A stretch of 64,000 nucleotides of DNA from Selenomonas sp. GACV-9 (GTDB lineage: Bacteria; Bacillota; Negativicutes; Selenomonadales; Selenomonadaceae). The notes under the pieces are model-generated. The model searched no databases. It worked only from the letters and a program-made list of their open reading frames with translations, and was not told the DNA's origin. Location: positions 18,824 to 82,823 of the forward strand of contig FPAX01000010.1 of NCBI GenBank assembly GCA_900116485.1. Reading direction: 5' to 3'. The translations under genes and the position numbers were made by a program. Shown piece after piece: positions 50,141 to 59,432 of this stretch (its first letter is position 1; each line of letters begins with the position of its first letter).

Positions 50141-51040
50141 TTACGATCTGACGCCACGGCCATCAAAGTCCGGGACGAATCTTTCCGAGGCGGTCTGCCC
50201 CTCCTGCACATAGCAATGGGTGATGCCAAGCTCCACGGCATGATCAACCACTGACTCATACTCAAAGGTCGTGAGCCGCCGATTCATGCCCTTGTGCTCA
50301 GCCGCCCGGTACATCGGCGTATACTGGTTCATCAGGCTCAGCTGCACCGTATCGCCAAATTCCTGCCACAGCCAGTCGAGGGCCCTCATGCTCTCATGGC
50401 GATGCCCTGGCAATACGAGATGGCGTATCAGTACGCCCCGCGTCATGCGGCCGTCAGCTGCAAACTGCACGGGCCCTGCAATCTCCACCATCTTGCGGAT
50501 GGCCAGCGCAGCCTGTTCGAAGTAATCAGCAGCCTGCGAATATTCCGCCGCCGAAACTTCGTCGACATACTTGAGGTCGGGCAGGAAAATGTCCACATAG
50601 CCCCGCAGGCTCATGATGGTTTCCACCGAATCATAGGCCCCTGAGTTGTAGACCACTGGCAGGGAAAATCCCTTTGCCCGCGCCAAATCAAGCGCATGGA
50701 TGATCTGCGGCACATAATGGGTCGGCGTCACGAGGTCGAGGGTTGCCGCGCCGCGCTGCTGCTGCTCAAGAAATATCTCCGCCAGGCGTTCATCCGTCAC
50801 TTCCTGGCCCTTGCCCTCATGACTGATCTCATGATTCTGGCAATAGCAGCAGCGCAGATTGCAATAGGAAAAGAACACCGTGCCGGCACCTTTGGCGCCA
50901 GTTAGGCAAGGCTCTTCCCACGGATGCAATGATACCAATGCCACCCGGGCCTTATCCCCTGCACCGCAGAATCCCGCTGACTCATGCCGGTTGACCCCGC
51001 AGCGCCGCGGACACAGCTCACATTTCTCCAAAGAAATCAT
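50141..51040 (-). CDS. PflX-type radical SAM protein (glycyl-radical-activase-like)
   Basis: A 299-aa radical SAM protein of the COG1313/PflX family. N-terminal Cys cluster LEKCELCPRRCGVNRHES, then the SAM iron-sulfur motif YCNLRCCYCQNHEIS (CxxxCxxC), and the conserved YNSGAYDSVE and DIFLPDLKY. The family looks like pyruvate-formate-lyase activating enzymes, but its client is usually unknown; no pyruvate formate lyase or nrdG is nearby. The ATG at 51040 has AGGAG nine bases upstream; the frame extends into the preceding gene, which is unlikely. Last gene of the leftward cluster, 23 bases after the DUF6056-like gene. Confidence 0.85.
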   Translation of the reverse strand: MISLEKCELCPRRCGVNRHESAGFCGAGDKARVALVSLHPWEEPCLTGAKGAGTVFFSYCNLRCCYCQNHEISHEGKGQEVTDERLAEIFLEQQQRGAATLDLVTPTHYVPQIIHALDLARAKGFSLPVVYNSGAYDSVETIMSLRGYVDIFLPDLKYVDEVSAAEYSQAADYFEQAALAIRKMVEIAGPVQFAADGRMTRGVLIRHLVLPGHRHESMRALDWLWQEFGDTVQLSLMNQYTPMYRAAEHKGMNRRLTTFEYESVVDHAVELGITHCYVQEGQTASERFVPDFDGRGVRS

Positions 51041-51063
51041 ACCATCTATCTCCTGCCCAGCCC

Positions 51064-52740
51064 TCAGCGCCGGGAGTCTTTCTCCATATTCACCTTGATG
51101 TCCTTGATGCCATAGTATTTGCAAAGGCCATCCTTCGTCACACCGCTGTCGAAATCGGCAAAGAACACATGGCGCAGAGCGCGGTTCTTCAGCGGAATCG
51201 GGTCCATGTAGGCGATGGGCTCCCCTTTATCCGCTGCTGCCTGTACGATGGCCAGCCGCGCATCATTTTCCTGCCGCAGCGCATACGTGACAAGCATGGC
51301 CGCCGACAGCGTGAACAAAGCCAGACCTGCAGCCCCCGTCGCCAGTACAGTACGAGCATGAATGGCGAAATACTCACGAATCACAGGCTCACGCAGGACG
51401 GCAATCGTCGCCATGATGATCATGGCCACTGAGCTGAAGGTCGCCCGGGCCGGGAACGTCGGCGCAGCCAGCATGACCATATTGTTGATGAGTGCCAATG
51501 CCAGCAGGCAGCCTGCATAGCGGACAACCGGGAATGCAAGCCAAACCTCACGGGCCTTGACCTTGCCAGCCAGCAGGCGGATGACTGGTGTTGTCAGACC
51601 CAGCCGTTTCTTGACCAATGCATAGACAAAGAAGATTGTCAGCCAGTAGATGGCCATCTCATCAAAGCCCTTGAACAGATTGTCAAAATGATCGATGGTC
51701 TTGGGCTTAGTCAGCCCCAGCGGCACCATCACGATGGCATAGAGGATATCGCGCACAGTCCAGGCCACAAAGCTGCCGTTGAAATACGAGACGACGAGCA
51801 GCAAAATGAAGCCCAGCAGTGCCCACTGGCGGCCGCTTAATTTAGCCGCGCTGCGTTCAATCTTACAGCCCTGACGCTCAGCCAGCACCATCTTGAAAAC
51901 GCGCCAGGCACAGAGCAGCAGCAGGATCAGCGGCAGGATGTAGAGCACCATCTCCGCGTTGCCGGCAATCTGGTTGCCGATATGGTCAAGGATGCCCTTG
52001 CCGCTGCCCTGGTCGTCATAGCGGACAAAGTTGCCCGGCGCCGCCACAAGACCGATAAGCCCCAGCAGTGCCCCCGCGAAGCCAGCAGGCATCCAGCCCG
52101 CCATGGCGCCCTGACGGCCCATGTACCAGCTGATGCCTGCAGTCAGTGCGACCACCGTCACTGCCAGGTTCTCCACCGACCAGCCGGCAATGATGCCGAG
52201 CAGGAACATCGGCAATAGCCATACGCTGCGCAGTACAGGTTTCCCCTTGGCCAGCGACAAGTTATACGGCAGCAGGAAGAGCGCCACCGGCACTGCCGAC
52301 CAAAGGTAGACCGTCGAGCCGCTCTTCCAGACGGCCACCTCACCAAAGTGCGGGAATGCCAGCCAGGCTAGCAGCCCTGTAGCGGCAAGCATCACCGGCT
52401 CCTGCCGCCATTCGACAGCCCGGCGGGCATGGAAATACATGAGCACCACCAAGGCGACAAACATCAGCGCATTGGCAATGTCAAACCACAGCTTGCCCAG
52501 CCAGAGGAACAGATCGAGGCAGAATACCGTAACCATGCGGCCACCATGCAAGAAATAATGGCGGTACGCTGAAGTCACTACATCCTGGAACGACCCCACA
52601 TGCTCCGAGGTCAGCCATATCAGCGAATAATCGTAATCGTCGCGATGAATCGGCATCCACTGATTCAGCACGAACATCAGCAGGAAAATCCCCAGCAGAA
52701 CCAACAGGTTCTGTCCTAAACAACTCTTGCTCTGCGACAA
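51064..52740 (-). CDS. DUF6056-like polytopic membrane protein, probable GT-C glycosyltransferase
   Basis: A 558-aa protein with about 11-12 hydrophobic helices and a short C-terminal soluble part. After helix 1 comes MPIHRDDYDYSLIW, an acidic loop motif as in GT-C transferases using polyprenyl-phosphate sugars, then FLHGGRMVTVF. The gene follows a GT2 (ArnC/GtrB-like) gene by 12 bases and a ChbG/NaxD-type deacetylase, the place occupied by ArnT or FlmK in known systems. The start is TTG with AGGAG nine bases upstream. Function is inferred from motif and context. Confidence 0.8.
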   Translation of the reverse strand: MSQSKSCLGQNLLVLLGIFLLMFVLNQWMPIHRDDYDYSLIWLTSEHVGSFQDVVTSAYRHYFLHGGRMVTVFCLDLFLWLGKLWFDIANALMFVALVVLMYFHARRAVEWRQEPVMLAATGLLAWLAFPHFGEVAVWKSGSTVYLWSAVPVALFLLPYNLSLAKGKPVLRSVWLLPMFLLGIIAGWSVENLAVTVVALTAGISWYMGRQGAMAGWMPAGFAGALLGLIGLVAAPGNFVRYDDQGSGKGILDHIGNQIAGNAEMVLYILPLILLLLCAWRVFKMVLAERQGCKIERSAAKLSGRQWALLGFILLLVVSYFNGSFVAWTVRDILYAIVMVPLGLTKPKTIDHFDNLFKGFDEMAIYWLTIFFVYALVKKRLGLTTPVIRLLAGKVKAREVWLAFPVVRYAGCLLALALINNMVMLAAPTFPARATFSSVAMIIMATIAVLREPVIREYFAIHARTVLATGAAGLALFTLSAAMLVTYALRQENDARLAIVQAAADKGEPIAYMDPIPLKNRALRHVFFADFDSGVTKDGLCKYYGIKDIKVNMEKDSRR

Positions 52741-52752
52741 ATCGTCACACTC

Positions 52753-53739
52753 CTATCTCTTATTCTCCAACTCCTGCGGCAGCCGGTACTCCGGATTATC
52801 ATATATCAGCTTTTTCCCATCATGCTCATCCACCAGATATATCGGCCGGCGCTTGCTTTCCGTGAACACGCGGCCAAGGTACTCGCCGATGATGCCCAGC
52901 GACAGCAGCTGCACGCCACCCAAAAAGAGCATGACCGTTATCAGCGTCGGATAGCCGGCTACAGGATCGCCGTAGCATAGGGCATTGAAAAGCACCCAGC
53001 ACATATAGAAAAGTGCCAGCAGCGACACGCAGAGCCCCAGCAATGTCGTCAGGCGCAGCGGCGCCGTCGTGAAGGAGGTCAGTCCCTCAACGGCCAGGTT
53101 GTATAGCGCCAGATAACTCCAGGTCGTCGTGCCTGCAGCGCGCGGCCGCACCTGGAATGGAATCTCCTTCTTGCGATAGCCCACCCAGGTGAACATGCCC
53201 TTGGTGAAACGCTGGTTCTCCCGCATCAGGCGCAAAGCCGCCACGCAGCGCCTGTCGAGCAGGCGGAAGTCGCCGACATCGCGCTGCACCCGGAACTTCG
53301 AGACTGCCTGCAGGCAGCGGTAGAACAGATTGGCCATATGACGCTTGAACCACGTTTCATCCGCGCGATCGGTGCGCTTGGCACAGACATCATCATAGCC
53401 CTTATGCCACCAGTCGATCATCACCGGAACGAGCTCCGGCGGATGCTGCAAGTCGGCATCCATGATGATGACCGCATCGCCATCCGCATAGTCAAGACCG
53501 GCCAGCATGGCCGCCTCCTTGCCAAAGTTCCGCGACAGGCTCAGATAGCTTACGTTCTTCTCCCGCGCCGCCAGTTGCTGCAGACAGGAAAGTGTCGCAT
53601 CTGTGCTGCCATCGTTGATGAACAGATAGGTAAAGGCACAGTCGGGCACATCCTGCAGGACCCGGGATACCTCGGTATGAAATTTCTCTACGACCTCCTG
53701 CTCGTTATAGCAGGGGACGATTATCGTTATCTTATCCAT
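52753..53739 (-). CDS. GT2 polyprenyl-phosphate glycosyltransferase (ArnC/GtrB/DPM1-like)
   Basis: A 328-aa family 2 glycosyltransferase. VPCYNEQEVVEKF, FINDGSTDATL, metal/nucleotide motif DADLQHPPELVP and the DPM1-type FTKGMFTWVGY are present. Two C-terminal helices (LLGLCVSLLALFYMCWVLF and LITVMLFLGGVQLLSLGII) and the GEYLGRVF motif are typical of enzymes loading one sugar onto undecaprenyl phosphate. It lies between the deacetylase (9 bases) and the GT-C-like gene (12 bases), so the sugar may be N-acetylated first and deacetylated on the lipid. Confidence 0.94.
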   Translation of the reverse strand: MDKITIIVPCYNEQEVVEKFHTEVSRVLQDVPDCAFTYLFINDGSTDATLSCLQQLAAREKNVSYLSLSRNFGKEAAMLAGLDYADGDAVIIMDADLQHPPELVPVMIDWWHKGYDDVCAKRTDRADETWFKRHMANLFYRCLQAVSKFRVQRDVGDFRLLDRRCVAALRLMRENQRFTKGMFTWVGYRKKEIPFQVRPRAAGTTTWSYLALYNLAVEGLTSFTTAPLRLTTLLGLCVSLLALFYMCWVLFNALCYGDPVAGYPTLITVMLFLGGVQLLSLGIIGEYLGRVFTESKRRPIYLVDEHDGKKLIYDNPEYRLPQELENKR

Positions 53740-53748
53740 CCTTGCTCC

Positions 53749-54603
53749 TCAGCGCGCCTGATAAAGCCCGCGGAAATCCGTGATCTCAACTGCACCAGCG
53801 GCTGCAAGCTCCCGCACCGCCGGTGAGACGATGGCAGCAAGCTCAGCCTCAAAGTCATGCTCCCAACCACAGTCGGGGATAAGCACATCGTTATCCGTTC
53901 CTGGATGCATCATGACCTCGGTGGTGCCAGGCTGCAGATTCTGGATGATCTCCATGAGATAGGTCTCCGATACAGCCTCCCCGGCCACGATACCAGCAAA
54001 GTGCTCCGGCGTCACGAGGCCGCGCCCTTTGGCCTTGCCAACCGCTATGCGCGCCAGCGTCCCGAGGCCCAGCCGGCCAACGAGCTGGCCGATGCCGCCG
54101 AACTCGCCGCAGAAAAGCGGCGTGCGCGGCGTGCGCACAGCCTTGATGCCTGCCACCTGCGTCAGCTCCAATACGATGTCGATGATTCCCGGCAGCGTAT
54201 GCATATGCTGATGGCTGTCGGCATGCGTGAGCGTCAGCCCTGCCTGCTCGAGTTTCTGCAGCTGGGCCGCCAGCTCGGCGCGCACTTCTTCCAGGTTCAC
54301 TTTGCCCGTGATAAACCGTTTGACAAAGGCCGTATGGTCATCATAGAAGACGCCTGCCTCTGTCACCAGTGATGGGATCTCCGCCGGCGGCAGGACCGGA
54401 TATCCATTGACCAGCGTAAAGTGTATGCCCACGCCGAGCTCAGCATGACGCTTGGCCACAGCCACAGCCGAGTCAAAGGCCTTGCCCCCCGGCATCAGCG
54501 TTGCCGAGCGCAGGCAGCCTTCGGTCACACCGCGCTCGACAGCCTGATTGATAAGTTCATGCCGCCCGAAATCGTCGGCATTGACAATTAGTCGTTTCAA
54601 CAT
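53749..54603 (-). CDS. ChbG/HpnK/NaxD (YdjC)-family carbohydrate deacetylase
   Basis: A 284-aa predicted metal-dependent deacetylase. Metal and catalytic motifs NADDFG, GVGIHFTLVNG and HADSHQHMHTLPG are intact; ending PGTDNDVLIPDCGWEHDFE is typical. Family members deacetylate chito-oligosaccharides (ChbG), hopanoid-linked GlcNAc (HpnK) or undecaprenyl-phosphate GalNAc (Francisella NaxD). The tight link with an ArnC-like GT2 and a GT-C-like gene favours the last type. Start ATG at 54603. Confidence 0.92.
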   Translation of the reverse strand: MLKRLIVNADDFGRHELINQAVERGVTEGCLRSATLMPGGKAFDSAVAVAKRHAELGVGIHFTLVNGYPVLPPAEIPSLVTEAGVFYDDHTAFVKRFITGKVNLEEVRAELAAQLQKLEQAGLTLTHADSHQHMHTLPGIIDIVLELTQVAGIKAVRTPRTPLFCGEFGGIGQLVGRLGLGTLARIAVGKAKGRGLVTPEHFAGIVAGEAVSETYLMEIIQNLQPGTTEVMMHPGTDNDVLIPDCGWEHDFEAELAAIVSPAVRELAAAGAVEITDFRGLYQAR

Positions 54604-54676
54604 TCTTCATCCATTCTCGCTATAATCCTGTTATCAGATACATTGTACATTATAACAGATTATCGGCTAAAGCCAA

Positions 54677-56695
54677 TCAACGATCTTTCAGCAGCGCGGC
54701 ATCGAGCAGTGGCCCGTATTTGGGCCGCCACCACGAAAGGCTGCGCACCGCATTGATATAGTCCTGCATAGCCTGGTCATCAATGACCGGCGGCGCGCCG
54801 CCCCCCAGAGCCTCGGGCACCAGGGGTACCGTATCAGCCTTGCCGATGGCCTGCCGCGTGATCCAGAACCCATAGTTGACGCCGCGCCGATTCCCTGTCG
54901 TAAGGCTCGAGCCGATGGCCATATAGTCAAAGCCTTTGGGGGCAATGAGCTCGATAAGGGTGGGCACGATATCAATCTGGCTGCCAGCCGAATCAGTAAG
55001 CAAAGTCCCCTTATGGATGCCACGTCCCGTAATGATGAACGGGATACCATAACGCTCATAGGTTGATGGCGTCTTATCGATATTGTAGCGATCAGCATGA
55101 TCACCCACAATGACAAACAAGCTGTCCGGATATCTTTCTTTTACTTCCCGCACGAATCTTGCCAATTCGCGGTCAGCATACCAGTAATGACCAAGCTCCC
55201 GCAAGAGCTCCTCATCTGCCTGCGCCTCTGGCGGCAGGGCAGCCCGTACCGCCTCTTTGTCAAAGCCCTTGGCCTCCACATCCACATCATAGGGCGAATG
55301 GTTCGACGCATTGAGGATGACGTTGAAGCTCGGCGCATCGGAAAGTCCAGCCAATACCTGGGCATAGAGATATTCATCCTCGCAGCCCCAGACACTGCCC
55401 GGCACATCACCGAAATCGCCGCGGCTGTAGAAATGATCGAAGCCCTGAGCCTGCGTGAACGCACCGATGCGCTCCCAGGTGGCCGGCCCTGCATACCAGA
55501 AATTCGTTGCATAGCCGAGTCTTTCCATCTGCGGCGCACTGGCCGTCACATATGGCTCCCGGAACGACTCCGGCATCGTCGTCAGATAGAGATTCGCATC
55601 GGCAAAGCCCGTTACCACACCGGTCACAGCTGACACCGTACTCGCGCCGTTGGGCAGGAACGTCGGACAGTAGTCCGTATCTGCCTCGGCAATCAGTGAC
55701 CGCATGCCCCCAGCGATTGGGATATCCTTATATTTATCGAGCAATGGCCAGTTGGCAAAGCTCTCGGACAGGATGACAAATACATGCCCTGGCCTGTCGA
55801 TGCGCGCCCCCTGTGCCTGCCTGTGCAGATAGACATCGAGATTGTCGCTGTCGGGCTGGCGGCCTGCCAGCAAGGCAGCCAGCCCGCGGATATCCTCCAC
55901 CGTGAAATCAAGCCCGTTGCAGGCCAGCATGCGGTCATTCAGGACCCAGGCACGGTAGATGGCCTGCGGGTTGTCAAGGATGGCCTCGTTGAGGAACTCA
56001 TCCTTCGTGACGCCGGCATTTTCCCAGTCGACAGCCGTCTGCCAGCCAAGGCTGCCGCCAAAGATTCCCAGCAGCACCGCCAGATAACAGCCCGCCAGGA
56101 AGGCCAGCCGCCCGAGCCAGCGCACAGGCGCAGGCAGCCGGACTGCACGCAGCCACGACTCTACAGGCTGCCAGCGCAGCCAGGCCAGCAGCAGCCGCCA
56201 GAGACCATAGGCCAGCAGCAAGGCCCCAGCCAGACGCACCGGCAGCCAGTACTGCTGGATCATCGTGATGAACAGCGCATAGATATCGTCATTGGCCCCC
56301 GTGAACAGCATCTGATTGAAATTCATGCGGAACTGCCGGTAGAACGGGAAACTAGCCACATAGAGGATCGACAGCGCCGCCAGCAGGATGCCATTTACCA
56401 ACCGCCAGCCCCAGCGCTCCCAAGCGGGCCAGACATAATGCAGCAATAGCGACGGCACAAAGCTCATGAGAGCAAGGGCCCCCGCCGTCTGCATCGAAAG
56501 ACGGCTGCCACGCCATAGCGCCAGCAGGATATCATCCGTGCCGCTGGCTGGCCCCAGATAATCATGCAGGTAAACAATGAAAAAGAGCCGGAAAAGGGAA
56601 AGGACTGCCAGGTAAAAAGCATATACCTTCAGTCCTTTCAGCATTACCGTATGAAAACTTTCCCAGCTCAATCTAGCAGGAAAGTCTTTTTTCAT
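54677..56695 (-). CDS. LTA-synthase-like sulfatase-fold membrane transferase
   Basis: A 672-aa protein with about five hydrophobic helices in the first 250 residues and an extracytoplasmic sulfatase-fold domain (about 295-600). VFVILSESFANWPL holds the metal-ligand Glu, NGASTVSAVTGV gives a Ser/Thr nucleophile region, and FVIVGDHADRYN the late Asp-His metal site. It belongs to the LtaS/OpgB-type group that transfers phosphoglycerol or phosphoethanolamine. In a diderm cell OpgB-like or polysaccharide decoration is more likely than teichoic acid. It overlaps the DeoR gene by four bases (ATGA). Confidence 0.87.
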   Translation of the reverse strand: MKKDFPARLSWESFHTVMLKGLKVYAFYLAVLSLFRLFFIVYLHDYLGPASGTDDILLALWRGSRLSMQTAGALALMSFVPSLLLHYVWPAWERWGWRLVNGILLAALSILYVASFPFYRQFRMNFNQMLFTGANDDIYALFITMIQQYWLPVRLAGALLLAYGLWRLLLAWLRWQPVESWLRAVRLPAPVRWLGRLAFLAGCYLAVLLGIFGGSLGWQTAVDWENAGVTKDEFLNEAILDNPQAIYRAWVLNDRMLACNGLDFTVEDIRGLAALLAGRQPDSDNLDVYLHRQAQGARIDRPGHVFVILSESFANWPLLDKYKDIPIAGGMRSLIAEADTDYCPTFLPNGASTVSAVTGVVTGFADANLYLTTMPESFREPYVTASAPQMERLGYATNFWYAGPATWERIGAFTQAQGFDHFYSRGDFGDVPGSVWGCEDEYLYAQVLAGLSDAPSFNVILNASNHSPYDVDVEAKGFDKEAVRAALPPEAQADEELLRELGHYWYADRELARFVREVKERYPDSLFVIVGDHADRYNIDKTPSTYERYGIPFIITGRGIHKGTLLTDSAGSQIDIVPTLIELIAPKGFDYMAIGSSLTTGNRRGVNYGFWITRQAIGKADTVPLVPEALGGGAPPVIDDQAMQDYINAVRSLSWWRPKYGPLLDAALLKDR

Positions 56696-57459
56696 GGCAG
56701 GATGATCTCAACTCCATAGGAATCTGCGGCATCCTGGATATCACGCGCCGGCAACGTATCCGTGATCAGGCCGGACAGCGTATCGAGGGTCGTGTAGTTA
56801 TAGTTGCCATCCGTGCTGAGCTTGCGGGCCTCTGCGACAACATAAGCCTTCTTGCTGTGACGGATGATGGCCGCCTTGTTGATACCATCGTCGATATCAT
56901 AGGTGGAGACGCTGTTCTCCTTGACATCGACACCTACAGCGCCGACAAAGGCGATGTCCGGTTTGAGGCGCGAGATGAAGTCAAGCGTCATGCCGCCCCA
57001 GAAACCATCGCGGCTCTTGTTGATCTTGCCGCCAGCAAAGACCACGCGAATCTTCGGATTGCGAGCCAGCACCACGAGGATATCGATCATGTTCGTGACG
57101 ACCGTGATATCCTGATCCATCTTGACCAGCAGCTCAGCAATAGCCAGGTTGCTCGTCGAGATATCGAGGAACACCATGTCCTTCTCATGGATGAGTTTCA
57201 CAGCAGCCTGGGCGATGCGCTGTTTCGCCTCCACATCGGTGTTGCGATGCTTGCTGACCTCGACCATATGGCTGTTCTCACGGATGCGTACAGCACCGCC
57301 ATAGGTACGTTTGAGCTTGCCCTTCTTCTCGAGGGCACCGAGATCCTTGCGGATGCAGTCTTCCGTTACCTTGAACTTCTCACTGAGTTCGCGGACGCGG
57401 ACTTTGCCATCACGGGCAAGCATATTGAGAATAATTTCCTGACGTTCTTCCAAAAACAT
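56692..57459 (-). CDS. DeoR-family transcriptional regulator
   Basis: A 255-aa regulator. N-terminal HTH (FLEERQEIILNMLARDGKVR...ELSEKFKVTEDCIRKDLGAL) and DeoR sensor domain with AQAAVKLIHEKDMVFLDIST and VVTNMIDILVVLA. Such proteins bind a phosphorylated sugar and regulate carbohydrate genes. It is the first gene of the leftward envelope cluster and overlaps the LtaS-like gene, so it may control it. The ATG at 57459 follows AGGAG by 11 bases; a GTG four codons upstream is possible. Confidence 0.92.
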   Translation of the reverse strand: MFLEERQEIILNMLARDGKVRVRELSEKFKVTEDCIRKDLGALEKKGKLKRTYGGAVRIRENSHMVEVSKHRNTDVEAKQRIAQAAVKLIHEKDMVFLDISTSNLAIAELLVKMDQDITVVTNMIDILVVLARNPKIRVVFAGGKINKSRDGFWGGMTLDFISRLKPDIAFVGAVGVDVKENSVSTYDIDDGINKAAIIRHSKKAYVVAEARKLSTDGNYNYTTLDTLSGLITDTLPARDIQDAADSYGVEIILP

Positions 57460-57544
57460 CTTTTCATTCACTCCTATAAAAATAAAAGCCAGGTTATTGT
57501 TTGCTCTTGTTGTACGACTATTGTACTAAATCTGCCAGAAATTA

Positions 57545-59107
57545 TCAAGAGGACTTTTCCCTGGCCAGGGATTCCAATGCACCTTTCTGCACATCATCGC
57601 TAAGGATATAGAGGTAATCGCCCTCCCGCAGCTGCAGGCTGCCATTGGGGGCGAGCTCCTCGCCACCGCGGCGCACATTGACGAGCAGGCTGCCGGCCGG
57701 CCAGCCGGCATCGCGGACCAGCGTTCCGTCAAGCTGGCTGCCCATGCCGACAATCAGCTCGCTCATGATGCGATGGCGGCGGACCGCCGTTGCGATCTTG
57801 TCGCGGACAGCCAGGCTGCGGCTTAGCAGCATATCGTAGACCGGCTCACTGTTCGTGAGGTCAGCCACCAGATAGGCCGTCATCGAGACGAGGATCAGTG
57901 CCAGCATATGGTCAAAGGAGCCCGTCATCTCCATGATCAGCACCGCTCCAGTGACCGGCGACTTGACGACCGCCGCAAAATATGCCGCCATGCCAAAGAT
58001 TATGCAGTTGACCGTCCAGACTGGCTCCATGACACCAATGGCCACGGCTAGTTTCGCAAAGACGGCACCGCCGATACTGCCGAGTACCAGCATCGGCAGG
58101 AAAATGCCGCCAGGCACCCCCGAGCCAAAGCAGAGCATCGTGAAAAAGAATTTCCCGAGCAGCAGCACCACTAAGAACAGCAGCGAGTAGTCGGTCACCA
58201 CCAGCGCATCGACGAGCCGGCTGCCGCCGCCGAGCACCTGAGGCAGCACAAAGCCCAGCACGCCAGCTGCCAGCAGCGGCACCATCGGCTTCATCCAGGC
58301 CGTGAGTGGCGCTCCGGCATAGCCAGCCAGCGCCCGCGTCAGCATGCGGTTGAAGGCCAGCCCCAGCACGCCGACAAAGGCGCCCAGAGCAATCAGCAGG
58401 GCATAGATACTGCCTGTCGCCACTACGGGAATCTCCCCCATATGAAAGACCGGCTCCATGCCGAAGAAATACTGCGTGACTGTCGTCGCCGTCACCGCCG
58501 CCGCAATCGATCCCATGAGCACGAAGGGCGAGAAATTCTTCGTGAGCTCCTCCAGACAGAAGATCACGCCGGCCAGCGGCGCATTGAAAGCCGCGGCCAG
58601 ACCTGCGCCAGCACCGGCCGTCAGCAGGTAATGATTCTCGGCTGCCGAGCGGTGCGTCATGCGGCCAACACCTTGTCCGACACAAGCGCCGAGCTGTACG
58701 CTGGGGCCCTCGCGCCCCAGCGACAATCCCGCACCGATGCCGAGCACCGCGCCGGTAAACTTCAGCACCAATACGCGGGCCCAGTTCATATCCATGCGGC
58801 CCAGCAGGATGCCCTTGAGCTGCGGGATTCCCGACCCCGACGTCATGCCATCCGTCTGCACGATGCGGTAGAGGACCAGGCCAATGACCAGCAGCACCAC
58901 CAGCCAGCCAGGAATCCAGAGGGGATTCTCACTGAGCCAGCCATAAAGCTGCGGCGTATAGTGTTCCGATAGCTCCAGCAGATAACGGAACAGGGCGATG
59001 ATAAGCCCTGTGAGCACGCCGATGATATTCCCCTCCAGGAACAAGCGCAACTTGAAATGGCGCGGTTCCGTAAAGATGCGCATGGCCGTCTCAATCTTAT
59101 TCGTCAT
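57545..59107 (-). CDS. ClC-family chloride channel/transporter with C-terminal TrkA-C domain
   Basis: A 520-aa ClC protein. Selectivity motifs GSGIPQLKG, GREGPSVQLG (gating Glu retained) and GSGVPGGIFLPML are intact, and the central Tyr region follows. With the external gate Glu it could be a 2Cl-/H+ antiporter. The last 75 residues form a TrkA-C/RCK_C domain (MGSQLDGTLVRDAGWPAGSL...LREGDYLYILS) that may bind a nucleotide or ion ligand; recently some TrkA-C domains are known to bind c-di-AMP. GGGAGG lies before the ATG. Upstream neighbour on the same strand is rpsR, 74 bases away. Confidence 0.94.
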   Translation of the reverse strand: MTNKIETAMRIFTEPRHFKLRLFLEGNIIGVLTGLIIALFRYLLELSEHYTPQLYGWLSENPLWIPGWLVVLLVIGLVLYRIVQTDGMTSGSGIPQLKGILLGRMDMNWARVLVLKFTGAVLGIGAGLSLGREGPSVQLGACVGQGVGRMTHRSAAENHYLLTAGAGAGLAAAFNAPLAGVIFCLEELTKNFSPFVLMGSIAAAVTATTVTQYFFGMEPVFHMGEIPVVATGSIYALLIALGAFVGVLGLAFNRMLTRALAGYAGAPLTAWMKPMVPLLAAGVLGFVLPQVLGGGSRLVDALVVTDYSLLFLVVLLLGKFFFTMLCFGSGVPGGIFLPMLVLGSIGGAVFAKLAVAIGVMEPVWTVNCIIFGMAAYFAAVVKSPVTGAVLIMEMTGSFDHMLALILVSMTAYLVADLTNSEPVYDMLLSRSLAVRDKIATAVRRHRIMSELIVGMGSQLDGTLVRDAGWPAGSLLVNVRRGGEELAPNGSLQLREGDYLYILSDDVQKGALESLAREKSS

Positions 59108-59181
59108 AGAGCCACCTCCCTGCGGCTGAAAAAGAATAGAAAAAAGGTGCTGTACCGAAGTACAACACCCTGAAATGTCTC

Positions 59182-59412
59182 TTACTCTGCAGTGAACGGC
59201 AGCAGCGCGATGTTGCGTGCGCGTTTGATTGCAACGGTAACCTGACGCTGATGTTTAGCGCAGTTGCCAGAGATACGACGCGGTAAAATCTTGCCGCGCT
59301 CCGTAATGAAGCGGCGCAGTTTTGCAACGTCTTTATAGTCGATATGCTCGACCTTGTCTACGCAGAACGAGCAGACCTTTCTACGAGGTCTTCTGCCTCT
59401 GTCACGTCTCAT
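59182..59412 (-). CDS. rpsR: 30S ribosomal protein S18
   Basis: A 76-aa S18 with [40 protein letters not shown] and [20 protein letters not shown]. Three Cys (CSFC and NCAK) suggest the zinc-binding form. GGAGGG precedes the ATG. Last gene of rpsF-ssb-rpsR, 20 bases after ssb. Confidence 0.97.
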   Translation of the reverse strand: MRRDRGRRPRRKVCSFCVDKVEHIDYKDVAKLRRFITERGKILPRRISGNCAKHQRQVTVAIKRARNIALLPFTAE

Positions 59413-59432
59413 CAAAGTAATTCCCTCCTGTC

